In this document: positions 20,605 through 22,860 of the stretch, one piece after another
Position numbering within the stretch: the first letter of the stretch is position 1
Layout of the letters: every line of letters begins with the position of its first letter
DNA from: Thermomucor indicae-seudaticae
Taxonomy: Eukaryota > Mucoromycota > Mucoromycetes > Mucorales > Lichtheimiaceae
Direction: 5' to 3'
Assembly (NCBI GenBank): GCA_000787465.1
Contig: JSYX01000562.1
Location: 1 to 22,860 of the forward strand
Length of the DNA: 22,860 nucleotides
The notes under the pieces: model-generated
What the model was told of the DNA's origin: nothing
What the model saw: only the letters and a program-made list of their open reading frames with translations
Databases searched by the model: none
Made by a program: the position numbers and the translations under genes

Positions 20605-21947
20605 CTATTTTTCACGGCTATTCTCGGCTTTGAGACGTCTAATAGCTCGGTCAGCTTGCTGGATGCATTCTACAGACTTGAATCGACGACCATGCTCCCT
20701 AGTTCTTTCATAAAACTCCATTGCCTGACTCTTCTTGTTTGTTTGCTTTGAATTGAAAGAGGTGTTGGATATGCATTTTTTGTACGTGTATCTCTCGTTT
20801 TTGGCAATTTACCTCAAGAATCATGCCCATATTGTACAAGAGCACGCCGCACGTCGTATCACAAATTTCTCCATCCTTGTTTGCTTTACGTGTATTTGGG
20901 TTCTGTGCAAGCTCGAGTCCTTCTCGGGCCCATTTAAGGGCGTCGTCAAACTTGCCCAAGCCGGCAAATGACTCGCTGAGGTTATTCATGAGGACAGTGG
21001 AACGGCATGTCTGGAAACCAGCCAACGACAGTGCTTCGAGGTACAGTCTCGCAGAATATCTGTAAAGAAAGAAATCATCGTAAACCAGGTAAAGTAAAAA
21101 CTTTGTTGTTCAGTTCTTACATGTATTTGTTCCGTGCAGCATAAAATCCCGCCAGAGCTTCCATGGCACCTCCAATTTCGGCCCCCGTGAGCCATTCGGG
21201 CATATGTTCCTTGTCAAACACGACATGCTCCGAATCGCCGTAGGCGGATACTGGCCGTGACGATATTCTCAGCAAATGTTCGACGGACCATGTATACCAC
21301 TTTTCTGCTTCGTCATCCCGACGCATGATGGCTGTAATATCTCCAAGCTTTTGCGCGATCCCGGCCACTTTTTTCTGCGTGAGAGGCGGCAGAGACTCCA
21401 AATTGACTTGAAAAATGGCATCATCATCGATTTGGGTGGTTTCATCGTTTGCCAGACCAACCAAGTGTCGAAGCGCAAGAAGAAGCATCTGGCGCGCCTC
21501 GGGCAACCGTCCCAAGGACTCAAGTAGGACACCAAACTGGATCATGATGCCTGTAAGTGGTGCTCCATCACGCTCCAGCTCGGGTGAGTCCAGCGCTAGT
21601 TCAAGGGCTTCTTTGAAATACTTGACGGACAGCTGCTTGTCCTTGCCGTCCTGTTGATAGTACAGTGCTTTTCGAAGCGCCTGACGTACTGGCGGAGGGT
21701 ACTTTTGGATATCGGAAGTCAGGTACTCGTACAGGCCCACACCGAGGCAAGTCAACGCGACACCAATAAAGACGAGTGGCAAAGGAGGGATCCGGATTGT
21801 CCTGGAAGGAGGAGCCTGGCGTGCACGATGAAACGATCGCAGTTGATGTACATTGTAATTTGGTGATGGTCGCGCGATCGGTAGAGGCCGTAGGTTACGT
21901 TGCAATGACTTAAGTGGCAGATAGCACGATCTCAGGCGAAAGGCCAT
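20605..21947 (-). CDS. Mitochondrial TPR protein, Mgr3-like (i-AAA protease adaptor)
   Basis: Three exons on the minus strand: 21947-21121, 21059-20813 and 20733-20605, giving 400 residues. The N-terminus is rich in Arg and poor in acidic residues (MAFRLRSCYLPLKSLQRNLR), as in a mitochondrial presequence. One membrane segment follows at about 55-76 (PLPLVFIGVALTCLGVGLYEY). The rest is helical with tetratricopeptide-type repeats, for example YFKEALELALD, MIQFGVLLESLGRLPEARQM, LMNNLSESFAGLGKFDDALK and VLLYNMGMILE. This layout matches yeast Mgr3, which with Mgr1 helps the inner-membrane i-AAA protease Yme1 recognise substrates. The start at 21947 is the first ATG of the frame. The last intron has two acceptors in the same frame (after 20734 or at 20725), differing by the residues KSQ; I chose the longer form because it gives better TPR spacing. 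The TPR and membrane calls are sure; Mgr3 function is inferred. Confidence 0.83.
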
Positions 21948-22769
21948 GGTTGTAGCTGCCAAATGTTATCACGAAATTAACGCTGTTTTAAATTTTTTGT
22001 TTACGATTGAGGTGACCTATGTGCCCTTTAGCGTCATAGACTTCTTGCTGCAAAGGACTTGGACCACAGCGCAATGGCTCCATGTGTGCCTGAATGAATA
22101 TGCCACGGCATATGGATTATTCCTAGTTCGCTGATTATATTCTCTTCAAACGCTTCAGAGCGGCTGACAGTAGTCACGATTGCCTGCTGCTAACTGCTCT
22201 CCTTCGTTTACCGCAGTTCATCACGTAAGCCCTAAACCCTAAACCCTAAAAAAACCATCTATTCTGCTTTTCCTTCCACTTTGCGTCCAGGGAAACAAAT
22301 GTTTGCACTTGTTTTCAAATTAGTTAACGTCACTTCAGGCTCCATTTTTGCGTGGAAGTAAGAGCAGTTTCGCACTCTTTAATATTCTACTTTTTGCGAT
22401 GAATATAAGAATTTTTTACAGGATCTTTACCAAGCTTGCATGCACACTTTTGTATAATTTGCAACGTCGAATAGTTTACGTTGCTAGTTTTGAACTTCAA
22501 GATGGAGATAAGCTTGCAATGCATCCAGCATAATTTTTAAAGTAGAAAGGGCCCTTATGTTGTCAAGGACTGGTCGTACTCAAATTCCATAAGTCAAGTA
22601 ATGCTTGCTTTGCACACCCAACATGCTGAAGTTCTTTCGTGGACGTGATACTTTGTTTCATAGTTGCATGAAATTCAAACAAAATGGGATGATTTGGCTT
22701 TCCCACTCCTTTTGCCATTTTCCATCTTCCCCATCACTCGCACCAAGTGCGTACTGCTAAGTTTTCGAG
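21948..22769. other. Intergenic region with telomere-like array
   Basis: These 822 bp lie upstream of both the Mgr3-like gene (minus) and the putative gene at 22770 (plus), so they form a divergent promoter region. I see short open frames without coding character. The only distinct elements are the CCCTAAA array at 22230-22250 and a C/T-rich stretch at about 22697-22740 just before the next ATG. Confidence 0.5.
22230..22250 (+). repeat. Three perfect CCCTAAA units (TTTAGGG on the other strand)
   Basis: Three exact 7-nt units follow each other, then a run of A. The unit equals the plant-type telomere repeat; in fungi the usual telomere unit is TTAGGG. In non-telomeric positions such sequences act as teloboxes bound by Myb-type telomere-repeat factors in promoters, or mark old telomere insertions. 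The array lies in a divergent promoter region, 283 bp from the Mgr3-like start and 520 bp from the putative gene at the right edge. Confidence 0.85.
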
Positions 22770-22860
22770 ATGTCTCAGACTCAGAGATATGCTTACAAGA
22801 TGTATGTAGGCACCATAACTCCTAAAAATCGACAGCGAAAACAATCTTCACGGGCTGCTG
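22770..22860 (+). CDS. Putative first exon of a gene running off the window
   Basis: An ATG at 22770 opens MSQTQRYAYKM and is preceded by a C/T-rich tract like that before the VTC start. After 32 nt (22770-22801) there is a near-ideal fungal donor, GTATGT at 22802, so a short first exon followed by an intron is likely. The frame also stays open to the window edge without splicing. I do not recognise the product from eleven residues. The call rests on promoter-like context and the donor only. Confidence 0.4.
   Translation, partial: MSQTQRYAYKMYVGTITPKNRQRKQSSRAA

Noticed and set aside
1..22860. CRISPR array, mobile element, tRNA or rRNA gene
   Set aside because: Read on both strands. No spaced direct repeats, transposase-like protein, terminal inverted repeats, tRNA B-box or rRNA-like sequence was found.

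Overview
The window is a compact, intron-rich stretch of fungal nuclear DNA. It carries seven complete protein-coding genes and probably the first exon of an eighth. Fungal origin is supported by a VTC (SPX-VTC-DUF202) polyphosphate-complex subunit, an Mgr3-like i-AAA adaptor, a carrier resembling yeast YMR166C/Mme1, and many GT-AG introns, mostly 51-88 nt long. The density of introns in conserved genes suggests an early-diverging (Mucoromycota-like) fungus rather than a budding yeast. That placement is an inference; the species cannot be named from the sequence alone.

Layout from left to right: (1) 1-956, no gene recognised. (2) 957-4462, minus strand, an F-box/leucine-rich-repeat protein that splices through a 22-nt microexon into a long disordered C-terminal half. 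(3) 4622-6520, plus strand, TRM6/GCD10, nine exons, one intron with a GC donor. (4) 7184-13700, plus strand, VPS8 of the CORVET tether, ten exons, with a C-terminal RING. (5) 13934-15380, minus strand, a mitochondrial carrier of the YMR166C/Mme1 group, six exons. (6) 15507-17283, plus strand, SF3B2/Cus1 (U2 snRNP), seven exons, apparently lacking the conserved C-terminal tail. (7) 18000-20427, plus strand, a VTC subunit, three exons, with changed polymerase-tunnel residues that suggest an accessory VTC2/3-type subunit. (8) 20605-21947, minus strand, a mitochondrial TPR protein of the Mgr3 type. (9) 22770 to the window edge, plus strand, a putative first exon. A short plant-type telomere-like array, (CCCTAAA)3, lies at 22230-22250.

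The genes are housekeeping functions from different pathways: ubiquitin ligation, tRNA m1A58 methylation, endosomal tethering, mitochondrial transport, splicing, vacuolar polyphosphate and mitochondrial proteostasis. They do not form an operon or cluster. Two pairs are head-to-head with short shared promoters (159 bp at 4463-4621 and 126 bp at 15381-15506). VPS8 and the carrier converge with 233 bp between them.

I found no convincing novel system, no mobile element, no CRISPR array and no RNA gene. The points most worth a second look are the F-box fusion through a microexon, the missing SF3B2 tail with an overlapping antisense open frame, the substituted catalytic positions in the VTC subunit, the long VPS8 N-terminus and the telomere-like array. 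All exon junctions were derived by hand from splice consensus, reading phase and remembered family alignments; no search was run.
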